Both the position numbers and the translations under genes were made by a program. Source: Acidimicrobiales bacterium (GTDB lineage: Bacteria > Actinomycetota > Acidimicrobiia > Acidimicrobiales > Poriferisodalaceae). From it: a stretch of 12,889 nucleotides of DNA. The stretch spans positions 1 through 12,889 of the forward strand of contig JASMKJ010000207.1 in NCBI GenBank assembly GCA_030749275.1. Reading direction: 5' to 3'. Shown piece after piece: positions 1 through 6,223 of the stretch. The notes below the pieces were generated by a model. The model saw only the letters and a program-made list of their open reading frames with translations, was not told the origin of the DNA and ran no database searches. Position 1 is the stretch's first letter; each line of letters starts with the position of its first letter.

Positions 1-1
1 T

Positions 2-763
2 CATGCATGGACAGCGGTTCTCTTTGACGATCCAACGCTCATGCGATTCGCGAAAACGGGTGAATCCAAGAAAGAAATGCGCCGTCGAATGTTCGTCGAA
101 TTCGAGGACTGGATTTTCGGTCAGATCGCGGACCGTCGAACCACAGATTGCAGTGGGCCCGATCTCATTTCAATCCTGTTGCGCTCGGAAATTGCGAACG
201 AGCCGCTCACCCCACAACAACTATTGGGATACATCCGAGTGTTAATTGCCGCTGGCAATGAAACCACTCGAAACGCAGCCACCGGTGGAATGATTGCTTT
301 GCTGGAACACCCAGCTGAGCTTGGTTTCTTGGTCGATCATCTGGAAGAGGACGAGGTTATCGACACCGGAGTTGAAGAAATTCTTCGATGGACTTCGCCG
401 GTGATCCAGTTTGCTCGCGTGTGTACCAGAGACACGGAAATCAACGGGCAACTGATCAAAGCAGGCGATCACGTGGGGATTTGGCACGCTTCGGCGAACC
501 GAGACGAGCGTCAATTCGCGAATCCCTACCAGTTCGACGTTCAGAGAACCCCCAACGAACACATGGCATTTGGTCATGGAGCCCACTTTTGTCTTGGCAC
601 TCATCTGGCGCGCTGGGAGTTGCGAGCATTCTTCAAGGCCGTTCTGCCATTGCTGACAGACCTTCGACTTGAAGGAGGAATGGAACGCATCGGACACTTA
701 CACGTGGGTCCAATACAACGCCAAATGGTTGTGAAAAATAGCGGGGCATCAACCAAAGGTTAA
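2..763 (+). CDS. Cytochrome P450, C-terminal part (5' end outside window)
   Basis: Haem-thiolate monooxygenase that uses electrons from a ferredoxin/reductase pair to hydroxylate or epoxidise a hydrophobic substrate in the cytoplasm. The frame is open from base 2, so the first roughly 150 residues of a normal 400-residue bacterial P450 are missing and 253 residues remain. Seen directly: the I-helix oxygen-activation motif AGNET (about residues 84-88 of the fragment), the K-helix ExxR (126-129), and the haem-binding loop FGHGAHFCLG with the iron-ligand Cys near residue 197. The stretch ASANRDERQFANP before the haem loop is typical of soluble class I actinobacterial P450s, including steroid- and terpene-acting CYP families. 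The substrate cannot be read from the sequence. The 3' end overlaps the opposed prmA-like gene by 15 bp. The in-frame ATG at 41 is internal, not the start. The family call is very secure; the subfamily is not assigned. Confidence 0.95.
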   Translation, partial: HAWTAVLFDDPTLMRFAKTGESKKEMRRRMFVEFEDWIFGQIADRRTTDCSGPDLISILLRSEIANEPLTPQQLLGYIRVLIAAGNETTRNAATGGMIALLEHPAELGFLVDHLEEDEVIDTGVEEILRWTSPVIQFARVCTRDTEINGQLIKAGDHVGIWHASANRDERQFANPYQFDVQRTPNEHMAFGHGAHFCLGTHLARWELRAFFKAVLPLLTDLRLEGGMERIGHLHVGPIQRQMVVKNSGASTKG

Positions 764-1582
764 GGAAACCCAGCGTCCCTGCTCGATGTCGCACTCCTGT
801 GTGGTCAACAGGTCCAACGGGCGAAATGCACCGGTAACCGAGTGGATTTGAGAGTTCAAGATCCCTGAAATGATGAGACGGCCGGTAGGTCGAACTCTTC
901 GGACCAAATTGGGTCCTTGCTCTATGAGCGTTGACGCCAACATATTCGCGACCACGACATCGTATGTGTCGTCAATGTTGCTCACAGCAGTTGCCGATGC
1001 CTCAATAAATTCCGCGACACCGTTCGCTCTGGCGTTCTCAAGTGTCAGTTGAGGCGAGGCCGGATCGATGTCTATCCCGACGACCCGGGTGGCACCTAGA
1101 CGAGCGGCAGCGACAGTCAAGATGCCACTCCCGCAACCGACATCAAGCACTGATTCGTTGCCCTCCAAGAGTCTCTCTAGTTCTGCTAAAGCAAGCTGTG
1201 TAGATGGATGACTTCCAGAACCGAATGAACGTCCTGGGTCGATCCAAAGAACCAACTCGGTAGCTGCAGGTTCGTAGCTGACCCAAGGAGCTTTCACCAC
1301 AAGGCGGTTTCCGGTTCGGTAGATCGTCGCGAACTCCCGCCAAGTGTCGAGATAATCTCGGGAACCGAATTCCTCAACAATTGCGAATCGCTGCAACTGT
1401 CGTGCCGCGTCGTCAGCGGCCACCGCCGAATTGAAGCCTGCGAGGAGAACAACCTCCTCTCCGTTGGGTTGTTCTTCGATGCCGAGCGTTCCGAGATACC
1501 AAAGTTCGCCCGAAACCCGGTCCGCCTCGTCGCGGCTGACGGTTAAACGTAAGCGTGCATCTTGGTGGCTCAGCTCTCCCAC
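749..1582 (-). CDS. prmA: Ribosomal protein L11 methyltransferase-like protein (PrmA family)
   Basis: SAM-dependent methyltransferase whose characterised relatives trimethylate amino groups of ribosomal protein L11. The 277-residue product has the two-part PrmA layout. A small N-terminal domain (about 1-95) is joined to a class I methyltransferase domain. That domain carries FGSGSHPST (near 120, the PrmA GTGxHxTT region), SAM-binding motif I VLDVGCGSG (near 145), an acidic motif II GIDID (near 169), and VANML (near 212) in place of the NxxN/NILA substrate-site motif. Length matches the family's usual 280-300. The start is GTG at 1582; only a weak GAAG lies upstream, almost touching it. The gene converges with the P450 on its 3' side and is divergent from the SMP-30 gene across about 66 bp. 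It is probably a housekeeping gene unrelated to its neighbours. Targets other than L11 are possible because the VANML motif is not the classical one. Confidence 0.88.
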   Translation of the reverse strand: MGELSHQDARLRLTVSRDEADRVSGELWYLGTLGIEEQPNGEEVVLLAGFNSAVAADDAARQLQRFAIVEEFGSRDYLDTWREFATIYRTGNRLVVKAPWVSYEPAATELVLWIDPGRSFGSGSHPSTQLALAELERLLEGNESVLDVGCGSGILTVAAARLGATRVVGIDIDPASPQLTLENARANGVAEFIEASATAVSNIDDTYDVVVANMLASTLIEQGPNLVRRVRPTGRLIISGILNSQIHSVTGAFRPLDLLTTQECDIEQGRWVSLTFG

Positions 1583-1648
1583 GCTTCAGGACGCTAGCTT
1601 CGGTACAGCCGATAACTCGACTTTTGAAGAGTGAGATCTGGAGTTGCA
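1583..1648. promoter_or_regulatory. Divergent intergenic region between prmA-like and SMP-30 genes
   Basis: These 66 bases separate two opposed gene starts, so they, with the first coding bases, must hold promoters for both directions. No convincing -35/-10 pair and no inverted repeat was found by eye. The call rests on gene orientation only. Confidence 0.4.
1640..1643 (+). promoter_or_regulatory. Ribosome binding site deciding the SMP-30 start
   Basis: GGAG followed by a 5-base spacer and a GTG at 1649. The upstream in-frame GTG at 1631 has only GAAGA, directly adjacent and too close to serve. This favours 1649 as the start and removes six residues from the longest frame. Confidence 0.65.
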
Positions 1649-2485
1649 GTGGAAACAGAAATTGTACTGACTGGTTTGGCCTTTGGAGAAGGCCCGCGAT
1701 GGCGTGATGGGCACCTGTGGTTCTCAGACTTTTATCGTCATGCCATTTTCCGGGTAGATGAGAATGGTTCCGAAGAATTAATACTCGAAGTACCAACCCA
1801 ACCGTCCGGTCTCGGCTGGCTTCCCGATGGTGATCTCTTGTTTGTGTCGATGCTCGACAAGAGTCTGAAACGGATGAACAAGACCGGAGATGTCTCGATT
1901 CATGCCGACCTCTCCCATATTGCAGGCGGTCCGTGTAATGACATGGTCGTCGCGCCGAATGGCACCGCCTACGTAGGCAATTTCGGATTCGAAGAAGGTG
2001 AGAAATTCGCTCAAGCCACACTTGCCGTCGTTGACGTCAACGGGGCAGCACACGAGGGACCCGATGGTCTCGACTTCCCCAACGGTACGGTCATCAACCC
2101 CGAAGGCGACCGGTTGATCATCGCAGAATCATACGGTTCCCGTCTGCTTTCATTCGATATCGAAGAGGATGGTTCCCTGACCGGGAGACAACTATTTGCG
2201 GATTTAGGTTCGCGGGTCCCGGACGGAATTTGCCTCGATGCAGAGGGAGGTATCTGGGTTGGCGACCCAACCAACCACTCGGTCTTCAGAGTGATTGAAG
2301 GAGGAGAAGTTACCGACCATCTCGACCTCGAACTTAATTGTTATGCGTGCATGCTTGGAGGTCAGGATCGAAAGACTTTGTACTTGGTGACAGCCCCAAC
2401 GTCGGGCAGGGGGGGAGCCGCTGACCGTCGCGAAGGACGAATAGAGCGAGTGCGAGTAGAAATACCAGGAGCCGGCACTCCGTAG
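1649..2485 (+). CDS. SMP-30/gluconolactonase/LRE-family beta-propeller hydrolase
   Basis: Six-bladed beta-propeller lactonase/esterase family with one divalent metal; members open sugar or other lactones, and some act on organophosphates. From the GTG at 1649 the product has 278 residues, normal for the family. The metal and substrate residues expected from SMP-30 can be recognised: Glu in FGEGPRW (residue 14), Asn in CNDMVV (about 97), Asn in FPNGTVI (about 145) and Asp in VPDGICLD (about 192). Repeated blade signatures (DGxLxF/xDxxxxxIxRV) run through the protein. There is no signal peptide, so it should be cytoplasmic. It stands alone between a divergent prmA-like gene and the convergent SDR gene 18 bp away. 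A role in lactone hydrolysis after P450 or Baeyer-Villiger type oxidation is conceivable but not shown. The family is secure, the substrate unknown. Confidence 0.9.
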   Translation: METEIVLTGLAFGEGPRWRDGHLWFSDFYRHAIFRVDENGSEELILEVPTQPSGLGWLPDGDLLFVSMLDKSLKRMNKTGDVSIHADLSHIAGGPCNDMVVAPNGTAYVGNFGFEEGEKFAQATLAVVDVNGAAHEGPDGLDFPNGTVINPEGDRLIIAESYGSRLLSFDIEEDGSLTGRQLFADLGSRVPDGICLDAEGGIWVGDPTNHSVFRVIEGGEVTDHLDLELNCYACMLGGQDRKTLYLVTAPTSGRGGAADRREGRIERVRVEIPGAGTP

Positions 2486-2503
2486 TTCTCGGTACTGGGC
2501 TTT

Positions 2504-3466
2504 CTAGAACCTGAGCGGGTTCTCGACGCTCCATGCGAGTGGCTCTTCGGCGAGATTGAATTTGACCTGGCGCCAAGTCACCTCGATATCATCACCCGCC
2601 GGGTCCACCATCAATTCGAACATACCGTCGTCGGTCTCTTCACCTGGACGCGCTAACAGAGCCATGAAAGCCCGTGCCATTTCGCTTGGTTCCAGCATTC
2701 GCGGTTGCCATCGACCAAAAACCCGCTCATTGTCGACGTACTCATCAGTCATTCCTGTGCGGATGAATGGAAACATTAAGGAGAAACTTTGAACCAGATC
2801 GGAGCTTTTACCCAGGTTTACTTTCAATACCCTAGGTAACTGCAGGACTGCCCAATTGCTGATCGCGTAACCCGGGACTGCGGGCCCAGGATCAATCGCC
2901 TGGCGAGACGACACATATACCAACTGGATTGGTTCGTTGTGATGAACGGCCTCACCCGCCCAGAGGTGTGTTGATGCGAGGAAGCCGTCGATTTTGGTGT
3001 CGAGAACTAGACGTGACTCGTCCAGATTGTCGAGAAAGTGTTGACGGACCCGTGCTCGACGGACGGCGGCGGGTTCCCCATCTTCTTCTTTGAGAGCTCG
3101 ACCGAAGCTATAACCCGATTCAGTTAGTCCTGAGTTGCAGATCACGAGATTGGGTGGAAGACCACCCATTTGTTCGATGACGTAACTTCTGCTTGCCCAC
3201 AAGTCACCCAAGTTTGTTACATCGGCTTGAACCGGGAAGGCATTCACTCCTTCGGCCCGTAGTTGGTTGACGAGATCGAATCCGTCTTCGTAACTGCGAT
3301 GAAAATGGACGCCCACAGATGCGGCACCGTTGAGTCCGGTCGACAAAGCGAATGCCTGACCGATGCCACCGTCTTTGCCCGCGCCTGTGATGAAGACACG
3401 TTTACCTTCGACCGCTGACCTGTATTCGTCAAAACGGAAAGCGTCTGTAGGGGCGGTGTAGGTCAT
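2504..3466 (-). CDS. Atypical short-chain dehydrogenase/reductase with YxxxN in place of YxxxK
   Basis: NAD(P)-dependent oxidoreductase fold, 320 residues from the ATG at 3466, longer than the usual 250 of classical SDRs. The cofactor loop TGAGKDGGIG (27-36) carries a two-residue insertion like that of enoyl reductases and some fatty-acid synthase ketoreductase domains. CNSG (110-113) stands for the usual NNAG, and SS (186-187) supplies the catalytic serine. Tyr200 is present, but the partner lysine four residues on is Asn204 (codon AAT). About 20 extra residues precede the Rossmann domain, and a segment of about 40 residues (near 115-155) is inserted. It is the last gene of the UGSC-selenoprotein run, 90 bp after the MaoC gene, and its 3' end is 18 bp from the convergent SMP-30 gene. 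Without the lysine, activity could be altered or lost. The fold is certain, the reaction unknown. Confidence 0.85.
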   Translation of the reverse strand: MTYTAPTDAFRFDEYRSAVEGKRVFITGAGKDGGIGQAFALSTGLNGAASVGVHFHRSYEDGFDLVNQLRAEGVNAFPVQADVTNLGDLWASRSYVIEQMGGLPPNLVICNSGLTESGYSFGRALKEEDGEPAAVRRARVRQHFLDNLDESRLVLDTKIDGFLASTHLWAGEAVHHNEPIQLVYVSSRQAIDPGPAVPGYAISNWAVLQLPRVLKVNLGKSSDLVQSFSLMFPFIRTGMTDEYVDNERVFGRWQPRMLEPSEMARAFMALLARPGEETDDGMFELMVDPAGDDIEVTWRQVKFNLAEEPLAWSVENPLRF

Positions 3467-3474
3467 CGTTGACA

Positions 3475-3478
3475 CTCC
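3475..3478 (-). promoter_or_regulatory. Ribosome binding site deciding the SDR start at 3466
   Basis: GGAG on the minus strand is followed by an 8-base spacer and an ATG at 3466. The longer in-frame GTG at 3475 overlaps this GGAG itself and is therefore a poor start. Confidence 0.6.
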
Positions 3479-3556
3479 AAAACGGGGAGATGGACTGATG
3501 ACGGTATCTGCCCAAGCTCGCGAGTCCCTGCGAGGGTTTGTCTCGGAAGTTTTTCT

Positions 3557-4030
3557 CTAGGTGGGCTGTTTCCACATCAGAGCGTTTCGCCTCATCGTGG
3601 CAACCAAAACATCGCTTTGGTTGTGTGCCCGGTGCTCAAACAAGACGATCCCTTGATCAGGTTTGCTAGATGATTCACGGGCACTCACTACTTCAGATTC
3701 GACGCGGATTGTGTCTCCGTGAAAAACCGGCGCTGGGAAATTCATTTCTTCAAACCCTAAGTTCGCGACGGTGGTTCCGTGGGTTGTTTCGTGAACCGAA
3801 ATTCCCACAACCAACGCGGCGGTGAACATCGAGTTCACCAGTGGTTGCCCGAACTGGGTTTCCTTCTCCGCATAGTCAAAATCGAGGTGCAGAGCCGCCG
3901 GGTTCATGGTCATCGTCGTGAACATGATGTTGTCGGTTTCGGTAACAGTTCGACGTAAACGATGACGTATAACAAGTCCCGGGGTGAGCTCTTCGAACCA
4001 GAGACCACCATGGGGTCGATCCTCGGTCAC
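3557..4030 (-). CDS. MaoC-family hot-dog hydratase, mesaconyl-CoA-hydratase-like
   Basis: Hot-dog-fold (de)hydratase acting on acyl-CoA thioesters. The 157-residue product matches, from memory, the single-domain branch that includes bacterial mesaconyl-CoA hydratase and mycobacterial Rv2499c-like proteins. Key stretches are [20 protein letters not shown], then [25 protein letters not shown] and EHRAHNQ. As in that branch, the classical hydratase-2 signature GDxNPxH appears as MTMNPAALH, so the acid/base pair is not at the textbook position. GTG at 4030 is chosen because AAAGGA lies 7 bases upstream; a longer GTG at 4036 would sit one base from it. It lies 31 bp after the UGSC-partner gene and before the SDR in the same direction. 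A hydratase plus a dehydrogenase suggests a beta-oxidation-like pair. The substrate is not known. Confidence 0.88.
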   Translation of the reverse strand: MTEDRPHGGLWFEELTPGLVIRHRLRRTVTETDNIMFTTMTMNPAALHLDFDYAEKETQFGQPLVNSMFTAALVVGISVHETTHGTTVANLGFEEMNFPAPVFHGDTIRVESEVVSARESSSKPDQGIVLFEHRAHNQSDVLVATMRRNALMWKQPT

Positions 4031-4037
4031 GACCACT

Positions 4038-4043
4038 TCCTTT
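4038..4043 (-). promoter_or_regulatory. Ribosome binding site of the MaoC gene
   Basis: AAAGGA on the minus strand, 7 bases before the GTG at 4030. The alternative GTG at 4036 would leave a spacer of one base, so this site sets the start. Confidence 0.6.
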
Positions 4044-4061
4044 CATTTGAGGTCAAGCAGA

Positions 4062-5168
4062 TCAACGAGCCATTCCTGGAATCTCACACACTTGATCAAG
4101 CTCAATTTCTGAATGCACTATCGCGTTGCGGTGAGGACCTGCACACCATGACGGCATAACCATGGTGTACAAACCACTTCCCCCGGCTTGCAGAACAAGT
4201 ACACGGCTCGGATCTTTAAGGACATGAACGAGGTCCTCATCTGCAGCGTCGCTGAAGCGACCTTTGTCGTCCGTGTCTACTCCTTGCACAAAAAACGTCG
4301 GATTTATTCGACGCATAGTCCCGACCGAAATAGTTGCGCGACTCGCAAGTTCGGCCTGCACGTCTTCTCGAGTCAACCCAGCGCGCCTGATGACCTCCGC
4401 GTGATCTGGATTCATGATCACCGTGATCGAACCCCCTCGAATATGGACGTTGTTGCTCCCCGGGTTCGCCATAACAAGCGCTATGACATTCAACAAACTC
4501 TCCACGGAGTTGGGATCGTCTCGATCACCGGTAAAGAACGTGGAGTGAGGCGCCTCAGCACCGGTAATAATGACCGCACTTTGATCTGGCTCATAACCAA
4601 AGGTTGTGTGTAACCCCGGGAAGGGACTGTTCTCTTCGTCCTCGGCGACGCAGTAGGTGAACTTGCCCGGATGTCCATGCAAAGCCATGTCAGAAGAACC
4701 AGGTCGGGCGCCACCAATATTGATCATCGCGAGTCGCAGAGCCCGGCCAATCGACGCATTCGCCCGATGCCCCGGCCCCAGAGCACCAAAGCCCGAAGCA
4801 ATTTGTCCGCAAGCATGCCGAGCGGGACCGCAAACAATCATGAGCGGTGCAGTGCAATGCGTCGTCGCTTGCATCTCCGTCAAATCAAATTCTGGTTGAC
4901 AAACGGCCCTGACCGCGGCGACCACAACGGGAGCATGGTCGGGGATACATCCAGCCATGACCGCGGCCGTTGCGACCTTTTCTACAGTTGCCGAACCGTA
5001 CATCGGCCCCATTTCCCCGAGGACCAGGTCCGGTTCGTAGCCGGTCGCGAGAACCATCCGCGCCACCCGATCCGCGGTCGGGATGACGACAGGCAAGCCG
5101 TCGGTACAGCCCAGGTCGTGTAGTAGCTCTAGAGCGTCATGCTCTGACGCTGCGTCAAGCAAACTCAT
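4062..5168 (-). CDS. Conserved protein of unknown function, probable partner of the UGSC selenoprotein
   Basis: I recognise the sequence style (GCTDGLPVVIPT near residue 20, VEKVATAAVMAGC near 62-74, GPGHRANASIGRALRLAMINIGG near 131-153) as a widespread uncharacterised type, but I cannot assign a reaction. The 368 residues hold nine cysteines (21, 74, 90, 105, 113, 120, 173, 342, 361). There are many glycines and a conserved-looking GRALRL and HGHPGKFTYC core, with no signal peptide or clear membrane segment, so a soluble enzyme is likely. ATG at 5168 is preferred: an upstream extension to 5330 would add 54 residues that overlap the selenoprotein gene and look like out-of-frame, Arg-rich sequence. 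The start lies 19 bp after the selenoprotein stop without a clear Shine-Dalgarno, suggesting translational coupling. The adjacency suggests the two act together, perhaps as subunits of a redox enzyme; this is inference. Confidence 0.75.
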   Translation of the reverse strand: MSLLDAASEHDALELLHDLGCTDGLPVVIPTADRVARMVLATGYEPDLVLGEMGPMYGSATVEKVATAAVMAGCIPDHAPVVVAAVRAVCQPEFDLTEMQATTHCTAPLMIVCGPARHACGQIASGFGALGPGHRANASIGRALRLAMINIGGARPGSSDMALHGHPGKFTYCVAEDEENSPFPGLHTTFGYEPDQSAVIITGAEAPHSTFFTGDRDDPNSVESLLNVIALVMANPGSNNVHIRGGSITVIMNPDHAEVIRRAGLTREDVQAELASRATISVGTMRRINPTFFVQGVDTDDKGRFSDAADEDLVHVLKDPSRVLVLQAGGSGLYTMVMPSWCAGPHRNAIVHSEIELDQVCEIPGMAR

Positions 5169-5187
5169 TTGAATCGAGTCGCGCCGT

Positions 5188-5718
5188 TCAGGAACTGAGA
5201 AGTTCAACGATGGACGGCGTGATGTCAGAAGCCACCTCAGCCATCTTGTCCTCCCCGGTACCCGCCACCGGATGAGGCAACTTGACGCGGGGAACTTCAG
5301 GCATGCCCGAAGAGTTCGCAAAGAAATCACCCTGAGGCCAGAACTCTTCAGTGACGAGGGCCACCGCTGGAATCCCCAGCCGAGCTATTGAAATGCTGTC
5401 ACGCACGGTGCCAGAAGTGCAGCTACCTCAATGACCGTACGCTGCGACAACCGCCTGACACTCCTCTTGGATGTCTTCAAGCATTTTTCCGCCGACAACT
5501 GACGAAGCGTCACCCTTGTCGTATCGGACAAACGATGCCGACGGAACTGCCTGAGCAAGTGTTTTCTCAACATGATCCAAAAAGCGAACACTGTCAGGAA
5601 AGCCGTTGGCGACCAGCCCGATGGTCAAAGGACTGTCCAAGTCAACCTTGATGTCGTACGGCTCAGCAACCGCCTTCGGCTGAGCCCGAGGATCAAGAAA
5701 TTCAGTCGTTGTGCTCAC
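5188..5718 (-). CDS. UGSC-family selenoprotein, read through an in-frame UGA as selenocysteine
   Basis: Predicted soluble redox selenoprotein of 176 residues. Translation from the GTG at 5718 (AGGGG six bases upstream) runs without a stop to AAYGH. It then meets TGA at 5430-5428 and continues in the same frame through GSCTSGTVRDSISIARLGIP to the stop at 5190-5188. Reading the UGA as Sec gives Sec97-Gly-Ser-Cys100, the signature of the UGSC (seleno)protein family reported from marine metagenome surveys, many members of which have Cys in place of Sec. The motif is a U-x-x-C redox pair. Its setting (beta-strand, UxxC, helix, GIPAVAL) recalls the Sec site of GrdB-type reductases. The two halves fit one domain: IGLVANGFP and a Lys/Asp-rich linker before, a WPQGDFF loop and an amphipathic C-terminus after. 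It is the second gene of a five-gene run. The reaction is unknown. Decoding needs SelA/B/C/D elsewhere in the genome. Confidence 0.9.
5396..5414 (-). promoter_or_regulatory. Candidate bacterial SECIS hairpin 3' of the UGA
   Basis: Starting 14 bases after the UGA, the mRNA reads ctggcac-cgtgc-gtgacag. CUG and CAC pair with GUG and CAG, separated by one G-A mismatch, around a 5-base loop CGUGC with G at its second position. The loop begins 21 bases after the UGA. A bacterial SECIS needs a short hairpin with G early in the apical loop about this far from the UGA, so size and spacing fit. A competing fold (GCAC with GUGC at 5420-5417 and 5406-5403, 10-base loop) is also possible. Not energy-scored. 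Confidence 0.55.
5428..5430 (-). other. Selenocysteine codon UGA (recoded stop), residue 97
   Basis: On the minus strand the codons run GGT CAT TGA GGT AGC TGC, that is Gly-His-Sec-Gly-Ser-Cys. A true stop would leave both halves without a complete domain. The exact U-G-S-C outcome and the hairpin behind it support recoding. Confidence 0.88.
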
Positions 5719-5777
5719 TGTCCACCCCTGTCAATGTGATGCGCTGTGGTGATCGCTCATCTTGGCTTAGCTCTATC

Positions 5778-6167
5778 TTAGCCGTCACCTTTTATCTGTC
5801 GAAGAAACATGCCGTTATCGAAATAATCTCTCCAAAATGTGATCAAACCTTCGTTTACCTCGAAGATTCCCATTACCGGAAGTTCAATCTGTCGGCCACT
5901 TGCCGTGTTGAAACGATCGAGTCGCTCATTCATCACCGTGTTGCCGGTGCAGGGTTGGCGTACCACCTCAAATTCCACCGGACCCTCGCCCTTAAGTAAG
6001 CCGCTGAGAAATTGATGCATGTCGCTCTTGCCGGTCATGTCACCAATGGGGACGTTGTCGTAATAACAATCCTCGGAAACATGCTCAAGCGCTGCGTCGA
6101 GGTCTCGTGACTCGATCTTCGAAATGAAGGAGTCGACGACGGATTCAGGGTTAGTTGCTTCGCTCAT
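5778..6167 (-). CDS. Limonene-1,2-epoxide hydrolase-like protein
   Basis: Small alpha+beta barrel (SnoaL/NTF2-like fold) epoxide hydrolase that adds water to an epoxide to give a diol. The 129-residue product carries all five active-site residues of Rhodococcus limonene-epoxide hydrolase in the right order. Tyr36 and Asn38 in YYDNVP position the water; Arg82 and Asp84 in NERLDRF and Asp114 in WRDYFD form the Asp-Arg-Asp triad. Because all five are kept, epoxide hydrolysis is likelier than for most SnoaL-fold proteins; the epoxide itself is unknown. It is the first gene of the minus-strand run, 59 bp before the UGSC selenoprotein, and is divergent from the SDR/nitrile hydratase operon. It might act on an epoxide made by a monooxygenase such as the P450 5 kb away, but that link is speculative. 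Confidence 0.87.
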   Translation of the reverse strand: MSEATNPESVVDSFISKIESRDLDAALEHVSEDCYYDNVPIGDMTGKSDMHQFLSGLLKGEGPVEFEVVRQPCTGNTVMNERLDRFNTASGRQIELPVMGIFEVNEGLITFWRDYFDNGMFLRQIKGDG

Positions 6168-6223
6168 AGCCCTAATTGTTGCAGGATCTCCCGAAGCGTG
6201 CCCATCCGTGGGAGTCTATTTAC
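6168..6223. promoter_or_regulatory. Shared control region of the two central operons
   Basis: 56 bases between the start of the epoxide hydrolase-like gene (-) and the start of the SDR/nitrile hydratase operon (+). Both long runs must be transcribed from here or from the adjoining coding ends, so joint control is possible. A short CCCA-TCCG-TGGG hairpin sits at 6201-6212. No convincing promoter hexamers were picked by eye. Confidence 0.45.
6210..6214 (+). promoter_or_regulatory. Ribosome binding site deciding the SDR start at 6224
   Basis: GGGAG is followed by a 9-base spacer and ATG at 6224. The frame stays open back to a TTG at 6176, but that would add 16 residues ahead of the normal SDR N-terminus RFQDKVVIITG. 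Confidence 0.65.

Noticed and set aside
242..697. Open frame on the minus strand opposite the P450
   Set aside because: It is a shadow of a clear P450 coding frame and has no recognisable protein features.
1413..2021. Open frame on the minus strand spanning the prmA/SMP-30 junction
   Set aside because: It covers parts of two well-supported genes in a wrong frame and is Arg/Ser/His-rich as expected for a shadow frame.
2506..2523. Hairpin AGAACC-TGAGCG-GGTTCT as a terminator for the SMP-30 gene
   Set aside because: The stem is only six pairs, there is no T-run after it on either strand, and it lies in the last codons of the opposed SDR gene.
5169..5330. A longer N-terminus for the UGSC-partner gene, up to 5330
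   Set aside because: The extra 54 residues are Arg/Leu-rich, overlap the selenoprotein gene in another frame, and the recognisable protein starts at MSLLDAASEHD (5168).
5188..5718. A pseudogene broken by a nonsense mutation, or two separate small genes
   Set aside because: Both halves are in the same frame, the interrupted codon falls exactly in the known U-G-S-C motif, a SECIS-like hairpin follows, and the rest of the operon is intact.
6201..6212. CCCA-TCCG-TGGG inverted repeat as an operator
   Set aside because: A 4-bp stem is too short to call a regulator site by eye without conservation.
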